A stretch of 64,000 bases of DNA from Promicromonospora sukumoe (GTDB lineage Bacteria > Actinomycetota > Actinomycetes > Actinomycetales > Cellulomonadaceae), in the NCBI RefSeq assembly GCF_014137995.1, contig NZ_JACGWV010000002.1:310001-374000 (forward strand). Reading direction: 5' to 3'. The position numbers and the translations under genes were made by a program. Below the pieces are notes generated by a model. The model was not told the origin of the DNA. It did not search any database and worked only from the letters and a program-made list of their open reading frames with translations. Numbering within the stretch: position 1 is the stretch's first letter; the number at the start of each line of letters is the position of its first letter. Below, piece after piece: positions 34,750 to 43,970 of the stretch.

Positions 34750-37607
34750 CGCCTCCCCTTCGAACGCTTCTTGCCCCGGCTCTGTCCGTGCGGGCCCTGC
34801 CCGTGCTGGCCTGATCGCTGCTGGCCCGACTGCTGCCGGCCTGAACCTTGCCGGCCCGATCCCTGCTGGCCTGAACTCTGCTGGCCCGGGCGCGGTCGTC
34901 CCTGGTCGTCTCGCGGACCGGACCTCGGCGCTTCGCTGTCGTCCGACCCGGCGGCGTCCGCGTCCGTGTCGTCGGACCCGGTGTCGTCGGACCCGGGGTC
35001 GCCGTACTCGTCGTCCGCGTCGCGGTCGTCCGGGTCGAAGTCGTCCAGCCCACGGTCCTCCAACCCGGGGTCGTCCCGTCCCGCGGTGTCCGGGTCGAGG
35101 TCGTCGAGGTCGGTGTCGTCGAGGTCGAGGTCGTCGAGCTCGATCGCCTCGGCCTCGAGCCGGTCCAGCTCGAGGTCGTCCGGTTCCCGATCCTCCGCCT
35201 CCCGGTCGTCCGGCTCAAGCCCCTCCGGCCCAGCTCCCTCCGACCCGGTCCCCTTCGATCCGGTCCCCTCCGAATCCAATCGTTCCGGACGCGGCCGGTC
35301 CTGACCGCCGGACGTCTCCGCCGCGCGCCGCCCCAGCAGCGCCTTGGCGCCCTCCGTCCGGCTCGCGACACGGGCCGACCTGGCGTCGGCGGCCTCCTGC
35401 TTCCGGGCGGCCTTGTCGTCGACGGCGGCCTGCTTGGCGTCGGCGCGCGCCTGCTCCGCCGCGGCCTTGTCGGCCGCCTTCTGCGCCGCTGCCGACTCCT
35501 TGGCGTCGATCTCCGCCTGCTTCTGCGCCGCCCGGTCGTCGATCCTGGCCTGTCGCTCGTCCGCCTTGCTCTGCCTGGCGTCGGCCTTCTCCTGCTTCGC
35601 GGCCGCCCTGGCGTCGGCGGCCGCCTGCTTCTCGGCCGCCTTCGCGTCAGCCGCGGCCTGCCGCTCGGCGATCCGTGCCTCGGCCTCGGCCTGCTTCTCC
35701 GCGACCTTGGCGTCGAACTCTGCGCGCCGCTGGGCGAGCTTCGACAGCCTCGGCTGCGTGTCGGCGTCCGCGAGGGCCACGGCGGCCGTCTGGGCAGAAC
35801 CCGCCGCGGCGGACACCGCGGCCGACTCCGTGCCGGTCGACCCAGTGGCGGCCGTTCCCGTGCCGGCCTTCGACGAGCCCGCGCCGCCGACGCTCTTCCG
35901 CGCCGACGCCGACGCACCGGGCGTAGGCGCACCAGGCTTCGCTGCACCGGGCTCGGGTACACCGGCCTTGGGTACACCAGGCTTGCGCGCGCCGGACTTC
36001 CCCGCACCGGGCTTAGGACCCCCGGACTGAGAACTACCGGACGGAGAGCCGGCCGACGAAGAGCCGGCCGATACGGACGCCGACGGCTTCGGTCCGGCGG
36101 GCTTCGGCGCGGCGGACCGGGGCTTCTCCGCGGGCTTCGGCCCAGCCGCCGTCGTACCGGAGGCGCCGGCACCCTTCGGACCAGCGCCCTTGGAGCCGGC
36201 CGGCTTCGCCCCGTCCGGCTTCGAGTCGACAGCCTTCGAGCCCTTCCCCGATGCGTCACCGTCCCCCGTCTCGCCGCCCCGCTCCCCCGCCCGCGCCGCA
36301 CCGAGCCCGGCGATCAGACCCAGCGGCCCGCGATTCTCCTTCGCGGCGGCCCGCTCCGCGCGGGACGCCTCCTTGGCCGCGGCCTTCGCATCCGCCGCAG
36401 CCTGCTTCTCCGCCACCCGAGCGTCCGCCGCAGCCTGCTTTTCGGCCGCCCGCGCGTCGAGCGCCGCCTGCTTCTCCGCCGTCCGCGCGTCGGCCGCCGC
36501 CTGCTTCGCCGCGGCGTCCTCGGCAGCCTTCGCCTCGTCGGCGGCCTGCCGGGCGGCCGCCTCCTTGTCGGCCTTGCGCTGGTCGGCGGCCTTCTTCCGC
36601 TCCGCGGCCTTGAGTTCAACGGCCTTGCGCGCGGCACGCTCCTCGGCACGGCTGGGCGCGACGACCGCGGGCGGTTCCACCGGGCGCAGCCGCCCGACGA
36701 CGGCGGCCAGGTCCTCGCGCTGCGGCACCAGCTCGCCCGCGAAGAGCTTCTGCTTGGCGAGCGCGCGGGAGATCTCGGCGGGTTCGGCGACGTCGTCCAC
36801 GTGCAGGGTGTCGCCGTCGGCCCGGACCTTGAAGCCGGCGGCGCGCAGGGCCGTCGCCGCGCGGCCCGGCTCGTCGACGCCCACGCGGACGCTGACGCGG
36901 GCGTCGCCCAGGAGCTCGACGGTGCGCCCCTGCGCGAGGATGTGTCCGCCGTCGAGCACGGTGACCGTGTCGGCGATCTGCTGCGCCTCGGTGAGCACGC
37001 TCGTCGCGACGAGGACGGTCTTGCCCTGGTCCGCGAGGCGGCGCAGGGCCTGCCGGATCTCGCGGGTGCCCACGGCATCGAGTCCCGCGCTCGGGTCGTC
37101 GACGACGAGCAGGTCGGGGTCGCGCAGGAGTGCCGCCGCGAGCGCCAGGCGGCGGGCCTCGTCCGGCGAGTAGGTGTCGTAGGCGGCCCGGGCGCGGTCG
37201 GCGAGGACGACGCGGGTGAGCACCTCGTCCACGCGGGCGCGCGGCACGCCGGCGGCACCCGCGAGGAGGGCGAGGTTGCGGCGTCCGCTGAGGCCGCCGT
37301 GGAACCCGGGTTCGCCGACGACGGCGCCGATGCGGCCGGCGAGGTCGGGCAGGCCGTCCGGGACGTGGGTACCGAAGATCTTGATGGCGCCGCCGTCGGC
37401 GTGGGCGAGGCCGGTGAGCAGGCGGAGCGTTGTCGTCTTGCCCGAGCCCGCGAGCCCGAGCAGGGCATGCACGCCCCCGGCGGGCACGCGCAGGTCGAGC
37501 CCGTCCACGCCTACGGCACGCCCGCGCACCGAGCGGTAGGCCTTGCGCAGCCCGAGCGTCTCGATCGCGACCTCGCTCCCTGGAATCACCCGCACAGGGT
37601 AGGGCAT
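34746..37607 (-). CDS. ABC ATPase with degenerate catalytic motifs and a ~630-residue repetitive tail
   Basis: A 953-residue protein. Residues 1-310 are a BcrA-type ATPase: Walker A GLAGSGKT (51-58) is normal, but the signature reads YSPDEARRL (SPDEA at 147-151 instead of SGGMR or SLGMR), Walker B is LLVVDD (Asp170-Asp171, the catalytic Glu replaced by Asp), and the switch His is replaced by Ser203 (ATSVLTE). Residues about 321-425 and 645-790 are 11-residue repeats such as AEKQAAADARA, predicted long helices. Between them is a Lys/Pro/Gly/Ser linker, and after them come an Asp/Glu-rich block (about 810-900) and a Gln/Gly/Ser tail ending in basic residues. ATG 37607 is chosen; ATG 37619 and GTG 37589 are alternatives. 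The permease gene follows with ATGA overlap. Confidence 0.83.
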   Translation of the reverse strand: MPYPVRVIPGSEVAIETLGLRKAYRSVRGRAVGVDGLDLRVPAGGVHALLGLAGSGKTTTLRLLTGLAHADGGAIKIFGTHVPDGLPDLAGRIGAVVGEPGFHGGLSGRRNLALLAGAAGVPRARVDEVLTRVVLADRARAAYDTYSPDEARRLALAAALLRDPDLLVVDDPSAGLDAVGTREIRQALRRLADQGKTVLVATSVLTEAQQIADTVTVLDGGHILAQGRTVELLGDARVSVRVGVDEPGRAATALRAAGFKVRADGDTLHVDDVAEPAEISRALAKQKLFAGELVPQREDLAAVVGRLRPVEPPAVVAPSRAEERAARKAVELKAAERKKAADQRKADKEAAARQAADEAKAAEDAAAKQAAADARTAEKQAALDARAAEKQAAADARVAEKQAAADAKAAAKEASRAERAAAKENRGPLGLIAGLGAARAGERGGETGDGDASGKGSKAVDSKPDGAKPAGSKGAGPKGAGASGTTAAGPKPAEKPRSAAPKPAGPKPSASVSAGSSSAGSPSGSSQSGGPKPGAGKSGARKPGVPKAGVPEPGAAKPGAPTPGASASARKSVGGAGSSKAGTGTAATGSTGTESAAVSAAAGSAQTAAVALADADTQPRLSKLAQRRAEFDAKVAEKQAEAEARIAERQAAADAKAAEKQAAADARAAAKQEKADARQSKADERQARIDDRAAQKQAEIDAKESAAAQKAADKAAAEQARADAKQAAVDDKAARKQEAADARSARVASRTEGAKALLGRRAAETSGGQDRPRPERLDSEGTGSKGTGSEGAGPEGLEPDDREAEDREPDDLELDRLEAEAIELDDLDLDDTDLDDLDPDTAGRDDPGLEDRGLDDFDPDDRDADDEYGDPGSDDTGSDDTDADAAGSDDSEAPRSGPRDDQGRPRPGQQSSGQQGSGRQGSGRQQSGQQRSGQHGQGPHGQSRGKKRSKGRR

Positions 37608-37622
37608 TCCGGACAGCACCCT

Positions 37623-37704
37623 GTGTCAGACCCCGAGAGACGTGTCAGACCCACAGGTCACCCGGGGGACCTGTAGGTCTGACACGTCTCTCGGGGGCTG
37701 ACAC
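37623..37704. terminator. 37-bp near-perfect palindrome (family B, longest)
   Basis: Arms 37623-37659 and 37668-37704 pair with two mismatches around an 8-nt loop. GTGTCAGAC occurs twice in the left arm, so a family-B hairpin is nested in a second copy of its own outer block. It lies between the end of the ole-like operon and the ABC ATPase start, all on the minus strand. Confidence 0.75.
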
Positions 37705-37712
37705 GTGGGGGA

Positions 37713-38687
37713 TTACCAGGTCATCGCGCCGTGCAGCGACGTCGGCGCCGGGTCCACGCCGAGGCGTTCGCGCAGCACCGTGAGGTCGTAGGTGCGCTCC
37801 ATCGCGAGGTGGCTGATGGCGTACCGCGACAGGCGCGGCTCGCGGCGGGTCCACCGGGCCAGCCGTTCGGCCGCCCAGGCCAGGGCGTTCGCGAGCCGGA
37901 TCGGGACGTCCACCACCTGCACGGGGTGGAACCGCGCGAACATCAGCAGCTCCAGCGTCTCGTGGAGGTCGACGGGGCTGGCGTCGGCGACGTTCGCCAC
38001 GAGCGGCCGCCCGGCGGCGACCTCGGGCTCGACGTCCACGTCGAGGGCGGCGCGCACCGCGCGGGCCAGGGTGTCGACGTGCGTGAGGTGCTGCCGCACC
38101 CTGCCGCCGCCCGGCAGGGGCAGCCAGGCGCCGATCGCCGCGGACTCCAGGCGCGGCAGCAGCGTCGTGTCCCCCGGCCCGTAGACCGCGTGCGGGCGCA
38201 GCACGACGACGGGACCGCGGTCGTCGCGCGCGGCGTCGGCCGTGAGGTACCGCTCGGCGGCGGCCTTCGTGGAGCCGTAGGGGTTCATGTACCCGCGTGC
38301 GGGCGCCTCGGCCTCGGTCGCGACGACGCTCGGCGTCCGCGGGTCGTACACGCTGCCCGAGGACAGGTGGACGAACCGCGCGCCCGGGAACGTCTCCCGC
38401 ACCGCGCGGGTGCCCTCGACGTTGACCACCCAGGCGCGCGCGTGGCTGCCGCCGTCCCCGACGGCCGCCCCGCAGTGCACCACGACGTCGACGTCCTCGG
38501 GCCGGTCCTCCTTGGGCAGCGGGCCGTCGCGCAGGTCCCAGAACTGGTGGGCGACGCGGTCCAGCAGCTCCGCCGGTACGCGCGGAACCCGGCGCGAGAA
38601 CGCGATCACCTCGTGCCCGTGCGCCGCGAGGTCCCGCACCACGGCCCCACCCACGAAACCAGACGAACCGGTCACAGCCACCCTCAT
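37713..38687 (-). CDS. Extended SDR family reductase, OleD-like
   Basis: A 324-residue NAD(P)-dependent reductase. The dinucleotide motif VTGSSGFVGGAV is at the N-terminus, and the catalytic YGSTKAAAE (Tyr, Lys) lies near residue 140 after LSSGSVYD. In olefin or beta-lactone pathways OleD/NltD reduces the 2-alkyl-3-keto acid made by OleA to the beta-hydroxy acid. The ATG overlaps the stop of the AMP ligase, and a long palindrome follows. The role is assigned by context. Confidence 0.8.
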   Translation of the reverse strand: MRVAVTGSSGFVGGAVVRDLAAHGHEVIAFSRRVPRVPAELLDRVAHQFWDLRDGPLPKEDRPEDVDVVVHCGAAVGDGGSHARAWVVNVEGTRAVRETFPGARFVHLSSGSVYDPRTPSVVATEAEAPARGYMNPYGSTKAAAERYLTADAARDDRGPVVVLRPHAVYGPGDTTLLPRLESAAIGAWLPLPGGGRVRQHLTHVDTLARAVRAALDVDVEPEVAAGRPLVANVADASPVDLHETLELLMFARFHPVQVVDVPIRLANALAWAAERLARWTRREPRLSRYAISHLAMERTYDLTVLRERLGVDPAPTSLHGAMTW

Positions 38688-40546
38688 GCGCGCACTGTAC
38701 CCGCGAGAGGTGAAACCAGGCCGACCAGGGCATGGCGGTCCGGTTTCCGGGACCGGCCCGCGAGCGGGACGTGCGACGCCTCGACCACCAGGTCGGGCAG
38801 CGCGCCGTGGTCCAGGACCCGCGCGACCTGGTCCGCGACGGACCGGGCGAGGTCGGTCCCGGCCCGCACCCACGGGACGCCCTTGCCCCGCGGTTCAGCA
38901 GAGTCCCGAGGCGCGCCCTCCCCCGCCGCATGCTCCGCGGTCACCACGAGGACCACCCGCTCGTCGCCGTCGGGCATCGGGACGCCCACCATGACGGCGT
39001 CGCCCACCCCGGGCAGGTCCCGCAGCCGGGGCTCGAACAGCCCGGGGTAGATGTTCACGGTGCCGCGGATGATCATGTCCCGGTTGCGTCCGACCAGCAC
39101 GATCCGGCCGTCCTCGTCCTGGTAGGCGAGGTCGCCCGTGCGGTGCTCGGTCACCCGGGGCTTGCCGGCGTCGAGGTCGGCCAGGTACCCCGCCATCAGG
39201 GACGGCCCGGTGAGCACCAGCTCACCCACAGCGGGGCCGTCGCCGGGCGCCCCGGCGTCCGTGTCGGTTCCGGCGGCCGCGTCGCCCTCAGCACCGGCTT
39301 CGGGTAGGTCCTCGTCCAGCCCGACGACGGCGGTGTCGATCCGCACGCCGATGCCGCCCAGCGGACGACCCACGAGGTCGCCCGGGGCCCCGCCGTCGGA
39401 CCCGCCGTCGGACCCGGCGCTCGCGGCCGTCCCGGAACCCGCGGCGGCCGCGATCTTCTCGTCGGCGTCGGTCATCGCGGCGGGGAGGATCTCGGTGGCG
39501 CCGTAGACGGCGATCCAGCGGGTGCCCGGCAGGACGCGCCGGCCGCGTTCGAGCAGCGCCACGGTCACCGGCGCGGCCCCGACGGCCAGCACGGCCGGGC
39601 CGACGGCGGGACCGGCGGCAGGGCTGCCGACTGGACTGCCGTCCGCACCGCGCGCCTCCAGGACGTCGAGCAGCGCGGTCACGTCGGCGGGCACCAGGAA
39701 CGACGAGTCGGCACCCGCGACCCCGCGCGCGAACGCCTCCGGGGCGTCCTTGGGCGCGCGCGCCGGGATCTCCCAGGTGCCGCCAGACAGGACCGCCGGG
39801 AGCCCGAGGAACATCTGGTCGGTGTGCGCTCGCTGCCCGGCCCGCAGTCCGCCGACCTGCGCGAACAGGCCCAGCATGCCGCCGAGCGTGTCAGCCGTGT
39901 GCACCACGGCCTTCGGCTCGGCCGTGGTCCCGGAGGTGAAGACGATCAGGGCGGGGTCGCCGCCGTCGGGAGAGCCGCCGTCCGCACCGCCGTCCGCCCC
40001 GGAGGGCGCGGCCGGGAGAGCGACCGCCGGAAGAACGTCGTCCGCGAGCACCCGTGCAGCGCGCCGGGCACCCCGCGGCACCCCGGGGAGCCACCGGCCG
40101 GAGTACAGGTGCCGCACGGGCAGTCGGCCGTAGTCGGGCAGCAGCAGCCCGCGCGACCGGGCGACACCGCGCAGCGGCCCCGACGACGCCGCGTACAGCA
40201 GCGCCTCGGTCGCCGCCCAGCGGGGCCGCGCCGCCGCGATGCGGGCGGCGAACAGCTCCGGCGTCGACCCGGGGTCCACGAAGACGACGGCGCCGCACGC
40301 GCGCAGGATCGCGAGGCACAGGACCACGCCCTCGGGCCGGGGCCGGATGCTGAACAGCACCCGGTCGCCGGGCTCCATCCCCTGCGCCCGCAGGCCCGAC
40401 GCCGTCCGCTCGACGCGCTCCGCGAGCCCGGCGAACGTGACCTCCTCGCGCACGCGAGCGCCGTCGCGACCGCCGAACCAGCGCAGCGCGACGGCGTCGG
40501 GCGTGTCCCGGGCGAGGGTCGCGAGGTCGTCCAGGAAGTGGGTCAT
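38684..40546 (-). CDS. AMP-dependent ligase, OleC/NltC-like beta-lactone synthetase
   Basis: A 620-residue ANL-superfamily enzyme. The phosphate loop IVFTSGTTAEPKAVVHT is near 201-217, YGATE near 350, and the late motifs are EHRTGDLAYQDEDGRIVLVGR and DMIIRGTVNIYPGLFE. OleC-type enzymes close a beta-hydroxy acid to a beta-lactone via the acyl-AMP. Gly/Ala/Asp-rich inserts (about 180-197, 300-325, 370-395 and 420-450) make it longer than usual. The neighbouring ketosynthase and SDR favour this over a plain acyl-CoA or fatty-acyl-AMP ligase. ATGA overlaps on both sides. Confidence 0.8.
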   Translation of the reverse strand: MTHFLDDLATLARDTPDAVALRWFGGRDGARVREEVTFAGLAERVERTASGLRAQGMEPGDRVLFSIRPRPEGVVLCLAILRACGAVVFVDPGSTPELFAARIAAARPRWAATEALLYAASSGPLRGVARSRGLLLPDYGRLPVRHLYSGRWLPGVPRGARRAARVLADDVLPAVALPAAPSGADGGADGGSPDGGDPALIVFTSGTTAEPKAVVHTADTLGGMLGLFAQVGGLRAGQRAHTDQMFLGLPAVLSGGTWEIPARAPKDAPEAFARGVAGADSSFLVPADVTALLDVLEARGADGSPVGSPAAGPAVGPAVLAVGAAPVTVALLERGRRVLPGTRWIAVYGATEILPAAMTDADEKIAAAAGSGTAASAGSDGGSDGGAPGDLVGRPLGGIGVRIDTAVVGLDEDLPEAGAEGDAAAGTDTDAGAPGDGPAVGELVLTGPSLMAGYLADLDAGKPRVTEHRTGDLAYQDEDGRIVLVGRNRDMIIRGTVNIYPGLFEPRLRDLPGVGDAVMVGVPMPDGDERVVLVVTAEHAAGEGAPRDSAEPRGKGVPWVRAGTDLARSVADQVARVLDHGALPDLVVEASHVPLAGRSRKPDRHALVGLVSPLAGTVRA

Positions 40547-41901
40547 GAGATCTCCTCCACGCGCGTCTCCACACCGGTCTCCGCACCAGTCTCCACGGCC
40601 GTCCCCAGGCTCAGCTCCAGCGACCGGTACGCCGGGACCAGCACGCCGCGCGCGGCCTGGCGCCGTCCGACGACGGGGACGCGGCCGTCGGTCGCCGCGG
40701 CCGCGAGCGCGTCCAGGACGACGTCCACCTGGGCCATCGCCAGCGGCATGCCGAGGCAGAAGTGCGGGCCGGCGCCGAACCACAGGTGCCGCACGGCGGG
40801 ATCGACGGGCCGGTCGGGGTCGAAGCCGCCGGACGCCCGGCAGCAGTTGACGGTGGCGATCACCACGCGCTCCCCCGCGGCGACGGGCAGCCCGCCCACC
40901 GACGCGTCGGCCCGCACGGAGCGCAGCATCGCGGGCGTCGGCACGGTGACGCGCAGCCCTTCCTCGACGGCACGACGGCGCAGCGCCGCGTCCGGGGCCA
41001 GCAGCCGCGCGGTCCACCCGGTGTCGTGCGCGATCGCGACGAGCCGGGGCACGAACGACTGGATGGTCTCGGTCCCGGTGAGTACGAACGCTCCGACGGC
41101 GCCCATCGCCTCCCGCTCGGACAGCCCGAGGTCGCGCATGCGACCCGGGACCGTCGCCGGATCCCCGGCGCGGTAGGCGGCCCGGGCGGGCGCGGTCAGG
41201 CGCTCCAGCACCTCGCGCGCCCGCACCACCTGGGACCTCGTGAGCCCATGGCGGTGCAGCCGCACCATCCCGGTGATCGTCTGGGCGGCGGACATCGCGG
41301 AGCGCACGGCGTCGTCCGTCGGCGGCAGGCCGACCATCCCGCAGATCACCGCGCCGGCCTGCGCCGTCACGGCGGCCGCCAGATCGACTCGCTCGCCCGC
41401 GGCGAGCCGCCGCGTCAGGTCCGGCAGCACGCCGCCGCCGTCCGCTCCTTCGTTCCTCGGCGGCCCGACGACGTTCGCGACGTCGGCCCCGCCGGCGCCG
41501 GACACCAGCTCCCGCACCGCCCGGGGCGAGAACAGCGGCCCGAGCGCGCGCCGCAGCGCGGCGTGCTCCGCGCCCTCCATGTTGAGCAGCACGGACGGCC
41601 CGAGCACGGGCGTCCACAGGTCCGACGGCGCTCCCGGGCCCACCTTGGAGAAATGGTCCAGGTCGAGCAGCACCTCGCGCGCGATCGCGGCGTCGTTCAC
41701 GATCACGCCGATGCGCGGGACCCGCACCACGGGCCGGCCGCGCGCGGACCGCAGCGCCGGGTACGCGAGCGGGTGCGCGGCGCGCAGCACGCGCTCCTCC
41801 CAGCGCGCCTCGGGCCCGACGGCGCCTGACACACTTTTTCGGTCGGGGGCCGGATCCGGGGCCGCGGCAGGGCCGGGCCGGGCCCGCAGGCCCGTCCTCA
41901 T
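40543..41901 (-). CDS. Cytochrome P450 in the ole-like operon
   Basis: A 452-residue soluble monooxygenase. The I-helix oxygen-binding motif is FVLTGTETIQS, the ExxR motif is VEEGLRV, and the heme-Cys motif is WFGAGPHFCLGMPLA. The N-terminal 25 and C-terminal 15 residues (VETGAETGVETRVEE) are repetitive and unlike the rest. It is co-translated with the GT2 gene upstream and the AMP ligase downstream, so it probably oxidises the pathway product. Redox partners are not encoded nearby. Confidence 0.92.
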   Translation of the reverse strand: MRTGLRARPGPAAAPDPAPDRKSVSGAVGPEARWEERVLRAAHPLAYPALRSARGRPVVRVPRIGVIVNDAAIAREVLLDLDHFSKVGPGAPSDLWTPVLGPSVLLNMEGAEHAALRRALGPLFSPRAVRELVSGAGGADVANVVGPPRNEGADGGGVLPDLTRRLAAGERVDLAAAVTAQAGAVICGMVGLPPTDDAVRSAMSAAQTITGMVRLHRHGLTRSQVVRAREVLERLTAPARAAYRAGDPATVPGRMRDLGLSEREAMGAVGAFVLTGTETIQSFVPRLVAIAHDTGWTARLLAPDAALRRRAVEEGLRVTVPTPAMLRSVRADASVGGLPVAAGERVVIATVNCCRASGGFDPDRPVDPAVRHLWFGAGPHFCLGMPLAMAQVDVVLDALAAAATDGRVPVVGRRQAARGVLVPAYRSLELSLGTAVETGAETGVETRVEEIS

Positions 41902-42683
41902 CGGATGTCCACGACGTCGGGCCGGTAGCGGTGGTCGGCGTACCAGCCGAGCGTCCGCACCAGACCCCACGCGTGCACCCGCCGCGTCGACGCGCGCACC
42001 CAGACCTCGCGGTGCTCCCCGTACCGCGTCGTCAGCCGGCGGACGGCGTTCACCAGGGCACGGTCCTCGTGCAGGTCCTCGATCCGGGTGCGCGGGAACC
42101 CGCCCGCCCGCTCGTACAGGGACGCCGTGATCGCCATGTTGCAGCCCGGCGCCATCACGTACGGCCCCAGGTACCCCTCGTCCTGGTTCCCGGGCCGCAC
42201 CTTGCCGAACGTGCTGGAGACCCACAGCGCGAACGACAGCACACCCTGCTGGAACCGCGAGACCGGCAGGTCGTCCCTGCGCGGCACGAGCCGCCCGGCG
42301 ACCAGCTCGTCGCCCGACGCGAACGCCGCCCGCACCGCCCGGGTCCAGCCCGGCGGCGGCAGACAGTCGGCGTCCGTCCGGGCCAGCAGCTCGGCGCCCA
42401 GCGCGATGGCGGTCCGCATCCCCGTGTCCGCGGCGGCGCCCGTCCCCTTCTCGGGCTCGGTCACCACCTGCCAGCGCAGCCGCCCCCACTCCGCGATCGC
42501 CTTGCGCGCCACGTCGGGCGTGCCGTCCGTGGAGCCGTTGTCGACCACGACCAGGTCGAAGTCGTCGTCCTCCTGCGCGTGCAGCGCGGCCAGGGTGCGC
42601 GCGATCCCGTGCTCGTGCGCCTCGTTCAGCGCGGGCACGACGACGGCGAGGCGGGGTCTGTGCCCATGAGGCTGGTCGTTCAC
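41898..42683 (-). CDS. GT-A fold glycosyltransferase family 2
   Basis: A 261-residue glycosyltransferase: VVVPALNEA and VVDNGSTDGTPD for nucleotide-sugar binding, RTDADCLPPPGW with the metal-binding DxD-like motif, and RIEDLHEDRAL for the base region. No membrane span is obvious except a short hydrophobic stretch near 148-156. GTG 42683 overlaps the ketosynthase stop (GTGA); an adjacent GTG at 42686 is possible. It suggests a glycosylated product, which is unusual in ole/nlt-type clusters. Confidence 0.88.
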   Translation of the reverse strand: MNDQPHGHRPRLAVVVPALNEAHEHGIARTLAALHAQEDDDFDLVVVDNGSTDGTPDVARKAIAEWGRLRWQVVTEPEKGTGAAADTGMRTAIALGAELLARTDADCLPPPGWTRAVRAAFASGDELVAGRLVPRRDDLPVSRFQQGVLSFALWVSSTFGKVRPGNQDEGYLGPYVMAPGCNMAITASLYERAGGFPRTRIEDLHEDRALVNAVRRLTTRYGEHREVWVRASTRRVHAWGLVRTLGWYADHRYRPDVVDIR

Positions 42684-43873
42684 CACCGGACCACCATCGC
42701 GCCCATGCTGATCCCGCCCGCGAGACCGAGGAGCAGCACGACGTCGCCGCGGCGCAGCCGCCCCGACTCCAGTGCCGTGACGAGCTGCAGCGGCAGCGTC
42801 GCCGAGGCCAGGTTGCCGTGGTCCCCCACGGTGACGATCGTCCGGTCGGCCGGCACGCCGAGCGCCGCGTGCACGTCGGCGAGGTAACCCACCGCGACCT
42901 GGTGCACCGCGACGAGCGCGACGTCGTCCATGGTCACGCCCGCCCGCTCCAGCGCCTCGTCGACCGGGCCGGGCCCGAGCGCGAGGAACGCCTCGCGCAG
43001 CCGCGAGCCGTCGATCTCGAAGTAGCTGCGCTCGGGGTCGCGCGGGTTGACGGTGCCGCCGCCCGGCAGCATGCCGACGTCCCAGTGCCGCGACTCGGCC
43101 GTGAACGCCGAGCCGAGGATGCCGGAGGGCCGGGCGGCGGGCGCGACCAGGCCGGCGAGCTCAGCGGACAGGGCGTCCTCGAAGCCCGACGGCGGGTCGA
43201 CCGCCTCGACGAGCACCGCGGCCCCGCCGTCGGACATCGTGTAGCCGGCCGCGGACATCGCGTACGTCGCCCGGTCGGGCACGTCCCACCGGACGCCGCG
43301 CGTCGGCATCTCGCCGGACGCCACCAGTACGCGGCGGTACCGGCCGGTGCCGATGAGGGCCTCGGCCACCTCGATGCCGTTGAGCACGGAGTTGCAGGCG
43401 TTCTTGACGTCCATCACGGGTGCCCGGACGCCGAGCTTTGCCGCGGTGATGTGGCTGGTCGCGGGCTCGATCATGTCCTGGGTGGCGGACGCGAAGATCA
43501 GCAGGTCGATGTCCTGCGGCCCCAGGCCCGCGCGCTCCAGCAGGGTGCGGGAGGCGGCGACGGCGAGGTCGGAGGCCTGCTGGTCGTCGTCGGCCACGTG
43601 GACCGTACGCACGCCGGTCAGGCGCGAGATCATGGGCAGGCGCGGCGCGACCTTCGGGTTCCTGCGGTGCAGGTCGCGCTCGGCCTCGGCCACGTCGCGG
43701 ACGCGCTCGGGCAGGTGGACGGCCACCTCGGCGATGCGGGCGACGGGACGCGGCGCCTGGCTCGACGGCAGGGCCGACGGCGAGATCGAGGCCTGCGTGG
43801 AGACGACAGGCTCGGGAGAACGGGCGGGAACCGGGCTCAGCACGGCGGCTGGTTCGGGAAGCACCCGGGACAC
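42680..43873 (-). CDS. Thiolase-fold ketosynthase (OleA/FabH-like)
   Basis: A 397-residue KAS III-type enzyme. The catalytic triad is visible: Cys160 in DVKNACNSVLNG, His324 in VAVHQVAVG and Asn354 in DHGNLASATLP. OleA relatives join two acyl-CoA chains head to head to a 2-alkyl-3-keto acid. The first 45 residues are Pro/Ala/Ser-rich. GTG 43873 has AGGGCGG upstream; GTG 43864 and 43843 are alternatives. First gene of a five-gene overlapping operon down to the SDR. Which family member it is (OleA, FabH or a 3-oxoacyl synthase for another product) rests on the context. Confidence 0.82.
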   Translation of the reverse strand: MSRVLPEPAAVLSPVPARSPEPVVSTQASISPSALPSSQAPRPVARIAEVAVHLPERVRDVAEAERDLHRRNPKVAPRLPMISRLTGVRTVHVADDDQQASDLAVAASRTLLERAGLGPQDIDLLIFASATQDMIEPATSHITAAKLGVRAPVMDVKNACNSVLNGIEVAEALIGTGRYRRVLVASGEMPTRGVRWDVPDRATYAMSAAGYTMSDGGAAVLVEAVDPPSGFEDALSAELAGLVAPAARPSGILGSAFTAESRHWDVGMLPGGGTVNPRDPERSYFEIDGSRLREAFLALGPGPVDEALERAGVTMDDVALVAVHQVAVGYLADVHAALGVPADRTIVTVGDHGNLASATLPLQLVTALESGRLRRGDVVLLLGLAGGISMGAMVVRW

Positions 43874-43970
43874 GTTAGCCGCCCTACCGACGCTTCCACC
43901 CGGAATGTCCGCCTGGGCCCCCGCCGGACCGCACCGCTGCCGCGGGCCCGGCGGACATAGGGTGACGGCC

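Noticed and set aside
34619..37173. Plus-strand Ala/Ser-rich and Pro/Arg-rich frames opposite the ABC ATPase
   Set aside because: They are antisense reflections of the 11-residue repeats; the minus frame contains Walker A and the family fold.
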